A stretch of DNA of 64,000 nucleotides from Henricia sp. BOLD:AAB3569 (Eukaryota; Echinodermata; Asteroidea; Spinulosida; Echinasteridae): NCBI GenBank assembly GCA_037783545.1, contig JBBELK010000942.1, positions 1-64,000 of the forward strand, written 5' to 3'. The notes beneath the pieces were generated by a model, which did no database searches, was not told where the DNA came from, and saw only the letters and a program-made list of their open reading frames with translations. Of this stretch, positions 22,444-36,300 are shown in pieces. Both the position numbers and the translations under genes were made by a program. Each line of letters starts with the position of its first letter. Position 1 is the stretch's first letter.

Positions 22444-25102
22444 GACAAGTGCGCAATATAGAGTGTTAGGAGCATGCAAAATGTGAAGTTCGTCGGAATA
22501 TTTTTTGACCTCCAAATTTGCCGACGTTTGGACCACACTTTGACCAAAATCCCGTCCCAAACCGGGCCGTGTCAACGACAGTCCGAAGGACTGAGCATGC
22601 GCACGAGTCAGGAATACACCAAAGAGGTGTGTACAGACAGCCACAGGTTGCGGGAGCATCCAGGAAGCGCCAACCCCTTTTTTTCTAAACTCTGAAATTT
22701 CTCTGCCATTTCCCGGCGAAAGTCTGTCATTTTTTTAGGACAAGTGCGCAATATAGAGTGTTTGGAGCATGAAAAATTTGAAGTTCGTCGGAATATTTTT
22801 TGACCTCCAAATTTGCCGACGTTTGGACCACACTTTGACCAAAATCCCGTCCCAAACTGGGCCGTGTCAACGACAGTCCGAAGGACTGAGCATGCGCACG
22901 AGTCAGGAATACACCAAAGAGGTGTGTACAGACAGCCACAGGTTGCGGGAGCATCCAGGAAGCGCCAACCCCTTTTTTTTCTAACACTCTGAAATTTCTC
23001 TGCCATTTCCCGGCGAAAGTCTGTCAATTTTTTAGGACAAGTGCGCAATATAGAGTGTTAGGAGCATGCAAAATGTGAAGTTCGTCGGAATATTTTTTGA
23101 CCTCCAAATTTGGCCGACGTTTGGACCACACTTTGACCAAAATCCCGTCCCAAACCGGGCCGTGTCAACGACAGTCCGAAGGACTGAGCATGCGCACGAG
23201 TCAGGAATACACCAAAGAGGTGTGTACAGACAGCCACAGGTTGCGGGAGCATCCAGGAAGCGCCAACCCCTTTTTTTCTAAACTCTGAAATTTCTCTGCC
23301 ATTTCCCGGCGAAAGTCTGTCAATTTTTTAGGACAAGTGCGCAATATAGAATGTTTGGAGCATGCAAAATTAGAAGTTCGTCGGAATATTTTTTGACCTC
23401 CAAATTTGCCGACGTTTGGACCACACTTTGACCAAAATCCCGTCCCAAACTGGGCCGTGTCAACGACAGTCCGAAGGACTGAGCATTGCGCACGAGTCAG
23501 TAATACACCAAAGAGGTGTGTACAGACAGCCACAGGTTGCGGGAGCATCCAGGAAGCGCCAACCCCCTTTTTTTTTTCTAAACTCTGAAATTTCTCTGCC
23601 ATTTCCCGGCGAAAGTCTGTCAATTTTTTAGGACAAGTGCGCAATATAGAGTGTTAGGAGCATGCAAAATGTGAAGTTCGTCGGAATATTTTTTGACCTC
23701 CAATTTGCCGACGTTTGGACCACACTTTGACCAAAATCCCGTCCCAAACTGGGCCGTGTCAACGACAGTCCGAAGGACTGAGCATGCGCACGAGTCAGGA
23801 ATACACCAAGAGGTGTGTACAGACAGCCACAGGTTGCGGGATCATCCAGGAAGCGCCAACCCCTTTTTTTTCTAAACTCTGAAATTTCTCTGCCATTTCC
23901 GGCGAAAGTCTGTAAATTTTTTAGGACAAGTGCGCAATATAGAGTGTTTGGAGCATGCAAAATTTGAAGTTCGTCGGAATATTGTTTAACCTCCAAATTT
24001 GCCGACGTTTGGACCACACTTTGACTAAAATCCCGTCCCAAACTGGGCCGTGTCAACGACAGTCCGAAGGACTGAGCATGCGCACGAGTCAGGAATACAC
24101 CAAAGAGGTGTGTACAGACAGCCACAGGTTGCGGGAGCATCCAGGAAGCGCCAACCCCTTTTTGTCTAAACTCTGAAATTTCTCTGCCATTTCCCGGAGA
24201 AAGTCTGTCAATTGTTAGGACAAGTGCGCAATATAGAGTGTTTGGAGCATGCAACATTTGAAGTTCGTCGGAATATTTTTTGACCTCCAAATTTGCCGAC
24301 GTTTGGACCACACTTTGACCAAAATCCCGTCCCAAACTGGGCCGTGTCAACGACAGTCCGAAGGACTGAGCATGCGCACGAGTCAGGAATACACCAAAGA
24401 GGTGTGTACAGACAGCCACAGGTTGCGGGAGCATCCAGGAAGCGCCAACCCCTTTTTTTTCTAAACTCTGAAATTTCTCTGCCATTTCCCGGCGAAAGTC
24501 TGTCAATTTTTTAGGACAAGTGCGCAATATAGAGTGTTTGGAGCATGCAAAATTTGAAGTTCGTCGGAATATTGTTTACCTCCAAATTTGCCGACGTTTG
24601 GACCACACTTTGACCAAAATCCCGTCCCAAACTGGGCCGTGTCAACGACAGTCCGAAGGACTGAGCATGCGCACGAGTCAGGAATACACCAAAGAGGTGT
24701 GTACAGACAGCCACAGGTTGCGGGAGCATCCAGGAAGCGCCAACCCCTTTTTTTCTAAACTCTGAAATTTCTCTGCCATTTCCCGGCGAAAGTCTGTCAA
24801 TTTTTTAGGACAAGTGCGCAATATAGAGTGTTTGGAGCATGCAAAATGTGAAGTTCGTCGGAATATTTTTTGACCTCCAAATTTGCCGACGTTTGGACCA
24901 CACTTTGACCAAAATCCCGTCCCAAACTGGCCGTGTCAACGACAGTCCGAAGGACTGAGCATGCGCACGAGTCAGGAATACACCAAAGAGGTGTGTACAG
25001 ACAACCACAGGTTGCGGGAGCATCCAGGAAGCGCCAACCCCTTTTTTTCTAAACTCTGAAATTTCTCTGCCATTTCCCGGCGAAAGTCTGTCAATTTTTT
25101 AG
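22444..25102. repeat. Nine-monomer higher-order unit, copy 2 (about 2659 bp)
   Basis: Anchors are 22474, 22769, 23066, 23361, about 23663, 23955, 24249, about 24546 and about 24839. The nine diagnostic types follow the order of copy 1. Differences from copy 1 are mainly one-base indels: an extra G in TTTGGCCGACG near 23112, an extra T in GAGCATTGCGC near 23486, CACCAAGAGG near 23815, TTGTTTACCTCC near 24575. The ninth monomer has CAGGAATAC where copy 1 has CAGTAATAC. Confidence 0.83.
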
Positions 25103-27169
25103 GACAAGTGCGCAATATAGAGTGTTTGGAGCATGCAAAATTTGAAGTTCGTCGGAATATTTGTTGACCTCCAAATTTGCCGACGTTTGGACCACACTTT
25201 GACCAAAATCCCGTCCCAAACTGGGCCGTGTCAACGACAGTCCGAAGGACTGAGCATGCGCACGAGTCAGGAATACACCAAAGAGGTGTGTACAGACAGC
25301 CACAGGTTGCGGGAGCATCCATGAAGCGCTCAACCCCTTTTTTTTCTAAACTCTGAAATTTCTCTGCCATTTCCCGGCGAAAGTCTGTCAATTTTTTAGG
25401 ACAAGTGCGCAATATAGAGTGTTTGGAGCATGCAAAATTTGAAGTTCGTCGGAATATTTTTTGACCTCCAAATTTGCCGACGTTTGGACCACACTTTGAT
25501 CAAAATCCCGTCCCAAACTGGGCCGTGTCAACGACAGTCCGAAGGACTGAGCATGCGCACGAGTCAGGAATACACCAAAGAGGTGTGTACAGACAGCCAC
25601 AAGTTGCGGGAGCATCCAGGAAGCGCCAACCCCTTTTTTTCTAAACTCTGAAATTTCTCTGCCATTCCCGGCGAAAGTCTGTCAATTTTTTAGGACAAGT
25701 GCGCAATATAGAGTGTTTGGAGCATGCAAAATTTGAAGTTCGTCGGAATATTTTTTGACCTCCAAATTTGCCGACGTTTGGACCACACTTTGACCAAAAT
25801 CCCGTCCCAAACTGGGCCGTTCAACGACCAGTCCGAAGGACTGAGCATGCGCACGAGTGAGGAATACACCAAAGAGGTGTGTACAGACAGCCACAGGTTG
25901 CGGGAGCATCCAGTAAGCGCCAACCCCTTTTTTTTGTAACTCTGAAATTCCTCTGCCATTTCCCGGCGAAAGTCTGTAAATTTTTTAGGACAAGTGCGCA
26001 ATATAGAGTGTTTGGAGCATGCAAAATTTGAAGTTCGTCGGAATATTTTTGACCTCCAAATTTGCCGACGTTTGGACCACACTTTGACCAAAATCCCGTT
26101 CCAAACTGGGCCGTGTCAACGACAGTCCGAAGGACTGAGCATGCGCACGAGTCAGGAATACACCAAAGAGGTGTGTACAGACAGCCACAGGTTGCGGGAG
26201 CATCCAGGAAGCGCCAACCCCTTTTTTTTCTAAACTCTGAAATTTCTCTGCCATTTCCCGGCGAAAGTCTGTCAATTTTTTGGGACAAGTGCGCAATATA
26301 GAGTGTTTGGAGCATGCACAATTTGAAGTTTCGTCGGAATATTTGTTGACCTCCAAATTTGCCGACGTTTGGACCACACTTTGACCAAAATCCCGTCCAA
26401 ACTGGGCCGTGTCAACGACAGTCCGAAGGACTGAGCATGCGCACGAGTCAGGAATACACCAAAGAGGTGTGTACAGACAGCCACAGGTTGCGGGAGCATC
26501 CATGAAGCGCCAACCCCTTTTTTTTCTAAACTCTGAAATTTCTCTGCCATTTCCCGGCGAAAGTCTGTCAATTTTTTAGGACAAGTGCGCAATATAGAGT
26601 GTTTGGAGCATGCAAAATTTGAAGTTCGTCGGAATATTTTTTGACCTCCAAATTTGCCGACGTTTGGACCACACTTTGATCAAAATCCCGTCCCAAACTG
26701 GGCCGTGTCAACGACAGTCCGAAGGACTGAGCATGCGCACGAGTCAGGAATACACCAAAGAGGTGTGTACAGACAGCCACAAGTTGCGGGAGCATCCAGG
26801 AAGCGCCAACCCCTTTTTTTCTAAACTCTGAAATTTCTCTGCCATTTCCCGGCGAAAGTCTGTCAATTTTCTAGGACAAGTGCGCAATATAGAGTGTTTG
26901 GAGCATGCAAAATTTGAAGTTCGTCGGAATATTTTTTGACCTCCAAATTTGCCGACGTTTGGACCACACTTTGACCAAAATCCCGTCCCAAACTGGGCCG
27001 TGTCAACGACAGTCCGAAGGACTGATCATGCGCACGAGTCAGGAATACACCAAAGAGGTGTGTACAGACAGCCACAGGTTGCGGGAGCATCCAGGAAGCG
27101 CCAACCCCTTTTTTTCTAAACTCTGAAATTTCTCTGCCATTTCCCGGCGAAAGTCTGTCAATTTGTTAG
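25103..27169. repeat. Four-monomer unit, nearly two copies (about 1181 bp)
   Basis: Anchors are 25133, 25430, 25724, 26019 and then 26314, 26610, 26905. Monomer 1 of each copy has ATTTGTTGACC and CCATGAAGCGC; monomer 2 has TTTGATCAAAATCC and CACAAGTTGCGG. The third monomer of copy 1 (25724) is unusual: GGCCGTTCAACGACCAGTCC, GTGAGGAATAC, CCAGTAAGCGCC and TTTTGTAACTC. The fourth monomer has no partner because the 21-monomer unit begins at about 27170. Confidence 0.75.
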
Positions 27170-30100
27170 GACAAGTGCGCAATATAGAGTGTTTGGAGCA
27201 TGCAAAATTTGAAGTTCGTCGGAATATTTTTTGACCTCCAAATTTGCCGACGTTTGGACCACACTTTGACCAAAATCCCGTCCCAAACTGGGCCGTGTCA
27301 ACGACAGTCCGAAGGACTGAGCATGCGCACGAGTCAGGAATACACCAAAGAGGTGTGTACAGACAGCCACAGGTTGCGGGAGCATCCAGGAAGCGCCAAC
27401 CCCTTTTTTTTCTAAACTCTGAAATTTCTCTGCCATTTCCCGGCGAAAGTCTGTCAATTTTTTAGGACAAGTGCGCAATATAGAGTGTTTGGAGCATGCA
27501 AAATTTGAAGTTCGTCGGAATATTGTTTAACCTCCAAATTTGCCGACGTTTGGACCACACTTTGACCAAAATCCCGTCCCAAACTGGGCCGTGTCAACGA
27601 CAGTCCGAAGGACTGAGCATGCGCACGAGTCAGGAATACACCAAAGAGGTGTGTACAGACAGCCACAGGTTGCGGGAGCATCCAGGAAGCGCCAACTCCT
27701 TTTTTTTCTAAACTCTGAAATTTCTCTGACATTTCCCGGCGAAAGTCTGTCAATTTTTTAGGACAAGTGCGCAATATAGAGTGTTTGGAGCATGCAAAAT
27801 TTGAAGTTCGTCGGAATATTTTGTGACCTCCAAATTTGCCGACGTTTGGACCACACTTTGACCAAAATCCCGTCCCAAACTGGGCCGTGTCAACGACAGT
27901 CCGAAGGACTGAGCATGCGCACGAGTCAGGAATACACCAAAGAGGTGTGTACAGACAGCCACAGGTTGCGGGAGCATCCAGGAAGCGCCAACCCCTTTTT
28001 TTTCTAAACTCTGAAATTTCTCTGCCATTTCCCGGCGAAAATCTGTCAATTTTTTAGGACAAGTGCGCAATATAGAGTGTTTGGAGCATGCAAAATTTGA
28101 AGTTCGTCGGAATATTTTTTGACCTCCAAATTTGCCGACGTTTGGACCACACTTTGACCAAAATCCCGTCCCAAACTGGGCCGTGTCAACGACAGTCCGA
28201 AGGACTGAGCATGCGCACGAGTCAGGAATACACCAAAGAGGTATGTACAGACAGCCACAGGTTGCGGGAGCATCCAGGAAGCGCCAACCCCTTTTTTTTC
28301 TAAACTCTGAAATTTCTCTGCCATTTCCCGGCGAAAATCTGTCAATTTTTTAGGACAAGTGCGCAATATAGAGTGTTTGGAGCATGCAAAATTTGAAGTT
28401 CGTCGGAATATTTTTTGACCTCCAAATTTGCCGACGTTTGGACCACACTTTGACCAAAATCCCGTCCCAAACTGGGCCGTGTCAACGACAGTCCGAAGGA
28501 CTGAGCATGCGCACGAGTCAGGAATACACCAAAGAGGTGTGTACAGACAGCCACAGGTTGCGGGAGCATCCAGGAAGCGCCAACCCCTTTTTTTTCTAAA
28601 CTCTGAAATTTCTCTGCCATTTCCCGGCGAAAGTCTGTCAATTTTTTAGGACAAGTGCGCAATATAGAGTGTTTGGAGCATGCAAAATTTGAAGTTCGTC
28701 GGAATATTTTTTGACCTCCAAATTTGCCGACGTTTGGACCACACTTTGACCAAAATCCCGTCCCAAACTGGGCCGTGTCAACGACAGTCCGAAGGACTGA
28801 GCATGCGCACGAGTGAGGAATACACCAAAGAGGTGTGTACAGACAGCCACAGGTTGCGGGAGCATCCAGGAAGCGCCAACCCCTTTTTTTTTTAAACTCT
28901 GAAATTTCTCTGCCATTTCCCGGCGAAAGTCTGTCAATTTTTTAGGACAAGTGCGCAATATAGAGTGTTTGGAGCATGCACAATTTGAAGTTCGTCGGAA
29001 TATTTTTTGACCTCCAAATTTGCCGACGTTTGGACCACACTTTGACCAAAATCCCGTCCCAAACTGGGCCGTGTCAACGACAGTCCGAAGGACTGAGCAT
29101 GCGCACGAGTGAGGAATACACCAAAGAGGTGTGTACAGACAGCCACAGGTTGCGGGAGCATCCAGGAAGCGCCAACCCCTTTTTTTCTAAACTCTGAAAT
29201 TTCTCTGCCATTTCCCGGCGAAAGTCTGTCAATTTTTTAGGACAAGTGCGCAATATAGAGTGTTTGGAGCATGCAAAATTTAAAGTTCGTCGGAATATTG
29301 TTTAACCTCCAAATTTGCCGACGTTTGGACCACACTTTGACCAAAATCCCGTCCCAAACTGGGCCGTGTCAACGACAGTCCGAAGGACTGAGCATGCGCA
29401 CGAGTCAGGAATACACCAAAGAGGTGTGTACAGACAGCCACAGGTTGCGGGAGCATCCAGGAAGCGCCAACTCCTTTTTTTTCTAAACTCTGAAATTTCT
29501 CTGCCATTTCCCGGCGAAAGTCTGTCAATTTTTTAGGACAAGTGCGCAATATAGAGTGTTTGGAGCATGCAAAATTTGAAGTTCGTCGGAATATTTTTTG
29601 ACCTCCAAATTTGCCGACGTTTGGACCACACTTTGACCAAAATCCCGTCCCAAACTGGGCCGTGTCAACGACAGTCCGAAGGACTGAGCATGCGCACGAG
29701 TCAGGAATACACCAAAGAGGTGTGTACAGACAGCCACAGGTTGCGGGAGCATCCAGGAAGCGCCAACCCCTTTTTTTTCTAAACTCTGAAATTTCTCTGC
29801 CATTTCCGGCCGAAAATCTGTCAATTTTTTAGGACAAGTGCGCAATATAGAGTGTTTGGAGCATGCAAAATTTGAAGTTCGTCGGAATATTTTTTGACCT
29901 CCAAATTTGCCGACGTTTGGACCACACTTTGACCAAAATCCCGTCCCAAACTGGGCCGTGTCAACGACAGTCCGAAGGACTGAGCATGCGCACGAGTCAG
30001 GAATACACCAAAGAGGTGTGTACAGACAGCCACAGGTTGCGGGAGCATCCAGGAAGCGCCAACCCCTTTTTTTTATAAACTCTGAAATTTCTCTGCCATT

Positions 30101-33100
30101 TCCCGGCGAAAATCTGTCAATTTTTTAGGACAAGTGCGCAATATAGAGTGTTTGGAGCATGCAAAATTTGAAGTTCGTCGGAATATTTTTTGACCTCCAA
30201 ATTTGCCGACGTTTGGACCACACTTTGACCAAAATCCCGTCCCAAACTGGGCCGTGTCAACGACAGTCCGAAGGACTGAGCATGCGCACGAGTCAGGAAT
30301 ACACCAAAGAGGTGTGTACAGACAGCCACAGGTTGCGGGAGCATCCAGGAAGCGCCAACCCCTTTTTTTTCTAAACTCTGAAATTTCTCTGCCATTTCCC
30401 GGCGAAAGTCTGTCAATTTTTTAGGACAAGTGCGCAATATAGAGTGTTTGGAGCATGCAAAATTTGAAGTTCGTCGGAATATTTTTTGACCTCCAAATTT
30501 GCCGACGTTTGGACCACACTTTGACCAAAATCCCGTCCCAAACTGGGCCGTGTCAACGACAGTCCGAAGGACTGAGCATGCGCACGAGTGAGGAATACAC
30601 CAAAGAGGTGTGTACAGACAGCCACAGGTTGCGGGAGCATCCAGGAAGCGCCAACCCCTTTTTTTTTTAAACTCTGAAATTTCTCTGCCATTTCCCGGCG
30701 AAAGTCTGTCAATTTTTTAGGACAAGTGCGCAATATAGAGTGTTTGGAGCATGCACAATTTGAAGTTCGTCGGAATATTTTTTGACCTCCAAATTTGCCG
30801 ACGTTTGGACCACACTTTGACCAAAATCCCGTCCCAAACTGGGCCGTGTCAACGACAGTCCGAAGGACTGAGCATGCGCACGAGTGAGGAATACACCAAA
30901 GAGGTGTGTACAGACAGCCACAGGTTGCGGGAGCATCCAGGAAGCGCCAACCCCTTTTTTTCTAAACTCTGAAATTTCTCTGCCATTTCCCGGCGAAAGT
31001 CTGTCAATTTTTTAGGACAAGTGCGCAATATAGAGTGTTAGGAGCATGCAAAATTTGAAGTTCGTCGGAATATTTTTTGACCTCCAAATTTGCCGACGTT
31101 TGGACCACACTTTGACCAAAATCCCGTCCCAAACTGGGCCGTGTCAACGACAGTCCGAAGGACTGAGCATGCGCACGAGTCAGGAATACACCAAAGAGGT
31201 ATGTACAGACAGCTACAGGTTGCGGGAGCATCCAGGAAGCGCCAACCCCTTTTTTTTCTAAACTCTGAAATTTCTCTGCCATTTCCCGGCGAAAGTCTGT
31301 CAATTTTTTAGGACAAGTGCGCAATATAGAGTGTTTGGAGCATGCAAAATTTGAAGTTCGTCGGAATATTTTTTGACCTCCAAATTTGCCGACGTTTGGA
31401 CCACACTTTGACCAAAATCCCGTCCCAAACTGGGCCGTGTCAACGACAGTCCGAAGGACTGAGCATGCGCACGAGTCAGGAATACACCAAAGAGGTGTGT
31501 ACAGACAGCTACAGGTTGCGGGAGCATCCAGGAAGCGCCAACCCCTTTTTTTTCTAAACTCTGAAATTTCTCTGCCATTTCCCGGCGAAAGTCTGTCAAT
31601 TTTTTAGGACAAGTGCGCAATATAGAGTGTTTGGAGCATGCAAAATTTGAAGTTCGTCGGAATATTTTTTGACCTCCAAATTTGCCGACGTTTGGACCAC
31701 ACTTTGACCAAAATCCCGTTCCAAACTGGGCCATGTCAACGACAGTCCAAAGGACTGAGCATGCGCACGAGTCAGGAATACACCAAAGAGGTGTGTACAG
31801 ACAGCCACAGGTTGCGGGAGCATCCAGGAAGCGCCAACCCCTTTTTTTCTAAACTCTGAAATTTCTCTGCCATTTCCCGGCGAAAGTCTGTCAATTTTTT
31901 AGGACAAGTGCGCAATATAGAGTGTTTGGAGCATGCAAAATTTGAAGTTCGTCGGAATATTTTTTGACCTCCAAATTTGCCGACGTTTGGACCACACTTT
32001 GACCAAAATCCCGTCCCAAACTGGGCCGTGTCAACCACAGTCCGAAGGACTGAGCATGCGCACGAGTCAGGAATACACCAAAGAGGTGTGTACAGACAGA
32101 CACAGGTTGCGGGAGCATCCAGGAAGCGCCAACCCCTTTTTTTCTAAACTCTGAAATTTCTCTGCCATTTCCCGGCGAAAGTCTGTCAATTTTTTAGGAC
32201 AAGTGCGCAATATAGAGTGTTTGGAGCATGCAAAATTTGAAGTTCGTCGGAATATTTTTTGACCTCAAAATTTGCCGACGTTTGGACCACACTTTGACCA
32301 AAATCCCGTCCCAAACTGGGCCGTGTCAACGACAGTCCGAAGGACTGAGCATGCGCACGAGTCAGGAATACACCAAAGAGGTGTGTACAGACAGCCACAG
32401 GTTGCGGGAGCATCCAGGAAGCGCCAACCCCTTTTTTTTCTAAACTCTGAAATTTCTCTGCCATTTCCCGGCGAAAGTCTGTCAATTTGTTAGGACAAGT
32501 GCGCAATATAGAGTGTTTGGAGCATGCAAAATTTGAAGTTCGTCGGAATATTTTTTGACCTCCAAATTTGCCGACGTTTGGACCACACTTTGACCAAAAT
32601 CCCGTCCCAAACTGGGCCGTGTCAACGACAGTCCGAAGGACTGAGCATGCGCACGAGTCAGGAATACACCAAAGAGGTGTGTACAGACAGCCACAGGTTG
32701 CGGGAGCATCCAGGAAGCGCCAACCCCTTTTTTTTCTAAACTCTGAAATTTCTCTGCCATTTCCCGGAGAAAGTCTGTCAATTTTTTAGGACAAGTGCGC
32801 AATATAGAGTGTTTGGAGCATGCAAAATTTGAAGTTCGTCGGAATATTTTTTGACCTCCAAATTTGCCGACGTTTGGACCACACTTTGACCAAAATCCCG
32901 TTCCAAACTGGGCCATGTCAACGACAGTCCAAAGGACTGAGCATGCGCACGAGTCAGGAATACACCAAAGAGGTGTGTACAGACAGCCACAGGTTGCGGG
33001 AGCATCCAGGAAGCGCCAACCCCTTTTTTTCTAAACTCTGAAATTTCTCTGCCATTTCCCGGAGAAAGTCTGTCAATTTTTTAGGACAAGTGCGCAATAT

Positions 33101-33379
33101 AAAGTGTTTGGAGCATGCAAAATTTGAAGTTCGTCGGAATATTTTTTGACCTCCAAATTTGCCGACGTTTGGACCACACTTTGACCAAAATCCCGTCCCA
33201 AACTGGGCCGTGTCAACGACAGTCCGAAGGACTGAGCATGCGCACGAGTCAGGAATACACCAAAGAGGTGTGTACAGACAGCCACAGGTTGCGGGAGCAT
33301 CCAGGAAGCGCCAACCCCTTTTTTTCTAAACTCTGAAATTTCTCTGCCATTTCCCGGCGAAAGTCTGTCAATTTGTTAG
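27170..33379. repeat. 21-monomer higher-order unit, copy 1 (6210 bp)
   Basis: Every monomer anchored from 27200 to 33115 has its counterpart exactly 6210 bases later. Diagnostics include ATTTGTTAGG just before the start (27161 and 33371), ATTGTTTAACC with CCAACTCC (27496), ATTTTGTGACC (27792), GAGGTATGTAC (28088 and 31046), GTGAGGAATAC (28680 and 28976), ATGCACAATTTG (28976 and 30751), TTTATAAACTC (29863), CAGCTACAGG (31046 and 31342), CCCGTTCCAAAC with CCATGTC and TCCAAAGG (31638 and 32820), GTCAACCACAG with CAGACACAGG (31933), GACCTCAAAATTTG (32228), CCCGGAGAAAG (near 32766) and ATATAAAGTG (33098). Similarity upstream of 27170 drops away through several substitutions. Confidence 0.92.
27466..31015. 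repeat. Nested six-monomer duplication (2 x 1775 bp) inside the 21-monomer unit
   Basis: Anchors 27496, 27792, 28088, 28384, 28680, 28976 correspond to 29271, 29567, 29863, 30159, 30455, 30751 at a constant 1775-base offset. Shared variants are ATTGTTTAACC with CCAACTCC, GAAAATCTG in the next two monomers, GTGAGGAATAC with TTTTTTAAACTC, and ATGCACAATTTG with GTGAGG. Private differences (ATTTTGTGACC at 27792, GAGGTATG at 28088, TTCCGGCCG near 29810, TTTATAAAC near 30073) show that it is older than the 6210-bp duplication containing it. Confidence 0.82.
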
Positions 33380-36300
33380 GACAAGTGCGCAATATAGAGT
33401 GTTTGGAGCATGCAAAATTTGAAGTTCGTCGGAATATTTTTTGACCTCCAAATTTGCCGACGTTTGGACCACACTTTGACCAAAATCCCGTCCCAAACTG
33501 GGCCGTGTCAACGACAGTCCGAAGGACTGAGCATGCGCACGAGTCAGGAATACACCAAAGAGGTGTGTACAGACAGCCACAGGTTGCGGGAGCATCCAGG
33601 AAGCGCCAACCCCTTTTTTTTCTAAACTCTGAAATTTCTCTGCCATTTCCCGGCGAAAGTCTGTCAATTTTTTAGGACAAGTGCGCAATATAGAGTGTTT
33701 GGAGCATGCAAAATTTGAAGTTCGTCGGAATATTGTTTAACCTCCAAATTTGCCGACGTTTGGACCACACTTTGACCAAAATCCCGTCCCAAACTGGGCC
33801 GTGTCAACGACAGTCCGAAGGACTGAGCATGCGCACGAGTCAGGAATACACCAAAGAGGTGTGTACAGACAGCCACAGGTTGCGGGAGCATCCAGGAAGC
33901 GCCAACTCCTTTTTTTTCTAAACTCTGAAATTTCTCTGACATTTCCCGGCGAAAGTCTGTCAATTTTTTAGGACAAGTGCGCAATATAGAGTGTTTGGAG
34001 CATGCAAAATTTGAAGTTCGTCGGAATATTTTGTGACCTCCAAATTTGCCGACGTTTGGACCACACTTTGACCAAAATCCCGTCCCAAACTGGGCCGTGT
34101 CAACGACAGTCCGAAGGACTGAGCATGCGCACGAGTCAGGAATACACCAAAGAGGTGTGTACAGACAGCCACAGGTTGCGGGAGCATCCAGGAAGCGCCA
34201 ACCCCTTTTTTTTCTAAACTCTGAAATTTCTCTGCCATTTCCCGGCGAAAATCTGTCAATTTTTTAGGACAAGTGCGCAATATAGAGTGTTTGGAGCATG
34301 CAAAATTTGAAGTTCGTCGGAATATTTTTTGACCTCCAAATTTGCCGACGTTTGGACCACACTTTGACCAAAATCCCGTCCCAAACTGGGCCGTGTCAAC
34401 GACAGTCCGAAGGACTGAGCATGCGCACGAGTCAGGAATACACCAAAGAGGTATGTACAGACAGCCACAGGTTGCGGGAGCATCCAGGAAGCGCCAACCC
34501 CTTTTTTTTCTAAACTCTGAAATTTCTCTGCCATTTCCCGGCGAAAATCTGTCAATTTTTTAGGACAAGTGCGCAATATAGAGTGTTTGGAGCATGCAAA
34601 ATTTGAAGTTCGTCGGAATATTTTTTGACCTCCAAATTTGCCGACGTTTGGACCACACTTTGACCAAAATCCCGTCCCAAACTGGGCCGTGTCAACGACA
34701 GTCCGAAGGACTGAGCATGCGCACGAGTCAGGAATACACCAAAGAGGTGTGTACAGACAGCCACAGGTTGCGGGAGCATCCAGGAAGCGCCAACCCCTTT
34801 TTTTTCTAAACTCTGAAATTTCTCTGCCATTTCCCGGCGAAAGTCTGTCAATTTTTTAGGACAAGTGCGCAATATAGAGTGTTTGGAGCATGCAAAATTT
34901 GAAGTTCGTCGGAATATTTTTTGACCTCCAAATTTGCCGACGTTTGGACCACACTTTGACCAAAATCCCGTCCCAAACTGGGCCGTGTCAACGACAGTCC
35001 GAAGGACTGAGCATGCGCACGAGTGAGGAATACACCAAAGAGGTGTGTACAGACAGCCACAGGTTGCGGGAGCATCCAGGAAGCGCCAACCCCTTTTTTT
35101 TTTAAACTCTGAAATTTCTCTGCCATTTCCCGGCGAAAGTCTGTCAATTTTTTAGGACAAGTGCGCAATATAGAGTGTTTGGAGCATGCACAATTTGAAG
35201 TTCGTCGGAATATTTTTTGACCTCCAAATTTGCCGACGTTTGGACCACACTTTGACCAAAATCCCGTCCCAAACTGGGCCGTGTCAACGACAGTCCGAAG
35301 GACTGAGCATGCGCACGAGTGAGGAATACACCAAAGAGGTGTGTACAGACAGCCACAGGTTGCGGGAGCATCCAGGAAGCGCCAACCCCTTTTTTTCTAA
35401 ACTCTGAAATTTCTCTGCCATTTCCCGGCGAAAGTCTGTCAATTTTTTAGGACAAGTGCGCAATATAGAGTGTTTGGAGCATGCAAAATTTAAAGTTCGT
35501 CGGAATATTGTTTAACCTCCAAATTTGCCGACGTTTGGACCACACTTTGACCAAAATCCCGTCCCAAACTGGGCCGTGTCAACGACAGTCCGAAGGACTG
35601 AGCATGCGCACGAGTCAGGAATACACCAAAGAGGTGTGTACAGACAGCCACAGGTTGCGGGAGCATCCAGGAAGCGCCAACTCCTTTTTTTTCTAAACTC
35701 TGAAATTTCTCTGCCATTTCCCGGCGAAAGTCTGTCAATTTTTTAGGACAAGTGCGCAATATAGAGTGTTTGGAGCATGCAAAATTTGAAGTTCGTCGGA
35801 ATATTTTTTGACCTCCAAATTTGCCGACGTTTGGACCACACTTTGACCAAAATCCCGTCCCAAACTGGGCCGTGTCAACGACAGTCCGAAGGACTGAGCA
35901 TGCGCACGAGTCAGGAATACACCAAAGAGGTGTGTACAGACAGCCACAGGTTGCGGGAGCATCCAGGAAGCGCCAACCCCCTTTTTTTCTAAACTCTGAA
36001 ATTTCTCTGCCATTTCCGGCCGAAAATCTGTCAATTTTTTAGGACAAGTGCGCAATATAGAGTGTTTGGAGCATGCAAAATTTGAAGTTCGTCGGAATAT
36101 TTTTTGACCTCCAAATTTGCCGACGTTTGGACCACACTTTGACCAAAATCCCGTCCCAAACTGGGCCGTGTCAACGACAGTCCGAAGGACTGAGCATGCG
36201 CACGAGTCAGGAATACACCAAAGAGGTGTGTACAGACAGCCACAGGTTGCGGGAGCATCCAGGAAGCGCCAACCCCTTTTTTTTATAAACTCTGAAATTT

